Assembly (NCBI GenBank): GCA_028289805.1
Contig: JANQNI010000087.1
Coordinates: forward strand, 1-7,475
Origin: Thermoplasmatota archaeon
GTDB lineage: Archaea; Thermoplasmatota; E2; JACPAO01; JAHFTW01
Direction of reading: 5' to 3'
DNA: 7,475 bases
Both the position numbers and the translations under genes were made by a program. How positions within the stretch are numbered: position 1 is the stretch's first letter; the number at the start of each line of letters is the position of its first letter. The notes below the pieces were generated by a model. That model was not told the origin of the DNA, searched no databases, and was given only the letters and a program-made list of their open reading frames with translations. Positions 6,345 to 7,475 of the stretch are shown piece after piece.

Positions 6345-6414
6345 TCGGAAGCATCTCGTTAGTTCGGTTACGCAGCGAAAGGCCCTTAGCAATCGGCCCA
6401 AATCAACCAAACTC

Positions 6415-6424
6415 CGTTTTATTC
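6415..6424 (+). promoter_or_regulatory. TATA-like element before the secreted-protein gene
   Basis: CGTTTTATTC is the most AT-rich box before ATG 6473. A start site about 26 nt downstream would fall near 6446 and give a leader of roughly 27 nt containing the Shine-Dalgarno site. GCGAAA at 6374-6379 with CCCTTAG (6383-6389) is an alternative promoter. Confidence 0.35.
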
Positions 6425-6441
6425 GTCGGCGCGTTCGTTGT

Positions 6442-6464
6442 CTTGCCTCGCTTCGCGGGGCAAG
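6442..6464 (+). repeat. Strong hairpin abutting the ribosome binding site
   Basis: CTTGCCTCGC pairs with GCGGGGCAAG around a TTC loop: ten base pairs including one G-T pair, or nine pairs with a five-base loop. The 3' arm runs directly into the Shine-Dalgarno site, so the structure could hide or expose it. Confidence 0.5.
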
Positions 6465-6468
6465 GTGA
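6463..6468 (+). promoter_or_regulatory. Shine-Dalgarno site of the secreted-protein gene
   Basis: AGGTGA matches the anti-Shine-Dalgarno end of archaeal 16S rRNA and lies 4 nt before ATG 6473. It favours this ATG over the in-frame TTG at 6443, which would place the hairpin inside the coding region. Confidence 0.55.
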
Positions 6469-6472
6469 ACCC

Positions 6473-7159
6473 ATGAAGACCACAACCACCACCCTCTGCG
6501 CTGGCCTGATGATGGCCGTGATGATGTTCCCCGGCGTCGTTGCCGAGGAAGAGCCCCCGGCCCTCGTCGACGTCAACCACGACTGGTTCCTGGAGCAGAT
6601 CGGGGACGCCTACGTGCCCGAGGCCGTCGCCAACACCAACCTGGGTCCGATGCGCGTCGACGAGGCCCTCCAGCTCGCCTCCGAGATGTTCGCCGAGCAG
6701 GGCATCTCCGTGCCCTCCCTGTTCGTCCCCACCGCCGCCGGCATGGGCCAGTTCCCCATCGTCACCGCCACCGGCCTGGGCATCGTGCTGGAGGTCGGCG
6801 CCGGCGGCGGCCGGCTCCCCGCCACCTGCGCCTCCAGCACCGGCGAGCTGAACCTCGTCTCCGGCGCCGTGCCGCCCGCCACCTGGTTCAGCAAGAACGG
6901 CTACGCCGGCAGCAGCCTGAGCAAGGTCACCCAAGTCGAGGTCGCCGCTGGCACCGACATCCTGGGCCAGACCGCCGACGCCGTGACCAACTACAACCAG
7001 GACATCATCTGGGGCGCCAACTACGAGGCCCTGTGCATCGACTTCGACTTCTGCTTCTTCGGCTTCTGCTTCTGGTTCATCGTGAACCTCGGCCTCGGCA
7101 GCGGCGGCGTCATCCAGGGCGACCTGGGCACCAACCTCTTCGGCACGGCCCTCTACTGA
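6473..7159 (+). CDS. Secreted protein of unknown family with Phe/Cys-rich segment
   Basis: A 228-residue protein. MKTTTTTLCAGLMMAVMMFP followed by GVVA looks like a signal peptide cleaved after A24, before EEEPP. Residues 25-85 form a mixed helical part (HDWFLEQIGDAYVPEAVA, VDEALQLASEMFAEQG). From about 86 to 180 the sequence is Gly/Ala/Val/Thr-rich and looks like beta strands. Near the C-terminus, FDFCFFGFCFWFI (191-203) packs seven Phe, one Trp and two Cys into 13 residues, with C188-x5-C194-x4-C199 spacing, followed by the Gly-rich NLGLGSGG. This could be a membrane-inserted strand pair, a disulfide-stapled turn or an assembly surface. I do not recognise the family. It has one of the few convincing Shine-Dalgarno sites in the window and is followed by an unlinked exported-protein gene. 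Confidence 0.85.
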   Translation: MKTTTTTLCAGLMMAVMMFPGVVAEEEPPALVDVNHDWFLEQIGDAYVPEAVANTNLGPMRVDEALQLASEMFAEQGISVPSLFVPTAAGMGQFPIVTATGLGIVLEVGAGGGRLPATCASSTGELNLVSGAVPPATWFSKNGYAGSSLSKVTQVEVAAGTDILGQTADAVTNYNQDIIWGANYEALCIDFDFCFFGFCFWFIVNLGLGSGGVIQGDLGTNLFGTALY

Positions 7160-7171
7160 ATCAACGGAACC

Positions 7172-7215
7172 ACACCCTCCGCCCCCTCCCCCCACTTCTT
7201 CCCTCCGCCCCCCGT
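7172..7215 (+). terminator. Possible pyrimidine-rich terminator
   Basis: After the secreted-protein stop comes a long C/T tract with almost no purines. It is mainly C, with few T runs, so it is a weak terminator candidate. The rest of 7160-7260 shows nothing else recognisable. Confidence 0.25.
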
Positions 7216-7260
7216 GCGCCTGCGCGGGCCGCGCTCCTCCCGTTGCTCCAACCCTTCCAC

Positions 7261-7277
7261 CGAAAAGGCGATATATC
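7261..7277 (+). promoter_or_regulatory. BRE/TATA promoter of the last gene
   Basis: CGAAAAGGCG followed by ATATATC is the clearest archaeal promoter in the window: a BRE-like CGAAAA and an ATATAT box centred about 27 nt before ATG 7300. This spacing predicts a leaderless mRNA starting at or next to that ATG. Confidence 0.65.
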
Positions 7278-7299
7278 CAGAAGCCGCGCTCCGACCATC

Positions 7300-7475
7300 A
7301 TGCAAACGACCGTCCTCGTCCGCGCCCTCGCGGCACTCCTCGTCCTCCTCGCCGCCACCGCGGCCGCGCAGGCGGACACCAACGAGACCCTGGAGGACCT
7401 CGACGAGACCGCCGGCGCCGAGGCGGACGTCGACGCCGACGGCCTCCTGGGCGTCGTCGGCGAGGTCGCCCAGGG
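7300..7475 (+). CDS. Exported acidic protein, 3' end missing
   Basis: The frame opens at ATG 7300 and runs without a stop to the right edge, showing 58 residues. MQTTVLVRALAALLVLLAAT begins a signal peptide of one Arg, a hydrophobic Ala/Leu core and a probable cleavage after AQA at residue 25. The mature part is very acidic: DTNETLEDLDETAGAEADVD, then ADGLLGVVGEVAQ, which is more hydrophobic. Too little is visible to name a family; an Asp-rich surface or secreted protein is all that can be said. Coding sense is supported by GC-rich third positions and the well-placed BRE/TATA element. Confidence 0.75.
   Translation, partial: MQTTVLVRALAALLVLLAATAAAQADTNETLEDLDETAGAEADVDADGLLGVVGEVAQ

Larger units (their letters stand above)
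6219..6472 (+). other. Intergenic region with promoter-like motifs and inverted repeats
   Basis: This 254-nt stretch separates the TPR gene from the secreted-protein gene. From about 6280 it is clearly less GC-rich than the coding DNA. It holds a copy of the serS-type promoter motif (6304-6319), a perfect 8-bp inverted repeat (6324-6344), a BRE-like GCGAAA followed by GGCCCTTAGC (6374-6389), a TATA-like CGTTTTATTC (6415-6424), and a strong hairpin (6442-6464) next to a Shine-Dalgarno site. I found no tRNA. A small RNA or a structured leader is possible. Confidence 0.5.

Noticed and set aside
6333..6345. GGTTCGATT resembling a tRNA T-loop
   Set aside because: The flanking bases do not form a T-stem and no acceptor, D or anticodon arms can be placed around it; it is part of the inverted repeat.

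Overview
The window is a very GC-rich stretch in which every supported gene lies on the + strand and third codon positions are almost all G or C. It looks archaeal. It carries an archaeal-type ribosomal protein S15 with the N-terminal extension, a RecJ-like DHH phosphoesterase overlapping a Pcc1 subunit of the KEOPS complex, several BRE/TATA-like elements about 26-33 nt before start codons, and few Shine-Dalgarno sites. A high-GC, probably uncultured euryarchaeote (Thermoplasmatota-like, or less likely a haloarchaeal relative) fits. The lineage is an inference and cannot be fixed from this window.

Layout: (1) 1-797, the 3' part of a gene ending in tandem helix-hairpin-helix (DUF4332-like) repeats after an acidic, Pro-rich linker. 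(2) 854-1762, a TIGR01777-family SDR/epimerase-like protein. (3) 1829-2260, ribosomal protein S15. (4) 2342-2830, a small lipoprotein of unknown function. (5) 2837-4216, the RecJ-like DHH protein, whose stop overlaps (6) the short pcc1 gene at 4213-4428. (7) 4489-5829, seryl-tRNA synthetase. (8) 5826-6218, a small TPR-like protein whose frame has no ATG, GTG or TTG start and which seems to begin at an ATA inside an ATAG overlap with the serS stop. (9) 6219-6472, the longest non-coding stretch: less GC-rich, with promoter-like motifs and two inverted repeats. (10) 6473-7159, a secreted protein of unknown family with a Phe/Cys-rich segment. (11) 7300 to the right edge, the start of another exported acidic protein behind a clear BRE/TATA element.

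S15, the RecJ-like protein, Pcc1 and SerRS form a translation and genome-maintenance cluster. In many archaea the order is rps15 - recJ-like - pcc1 - rps3ae. Here a lipoprotein gene sits between rps15 and the recJ-like gene, and serS plus a TPR gene occupy the place where rps3ae is often found. The right end switches to exported proteins of unknown role, each apparently with its own promoter.

The observations most worth checking are the apparent AUA start of the TPR gene, the shared CGAA-CCC-TGAA promoter-like motif, the structured region 6300-6472 with a possible basic leader peptide, and inverted repeats next to the S15 promoter. No CRISPR array, insertion sequence, rRNA or tRNA was seen, and I did not recognise a wholly new multi-gene system.
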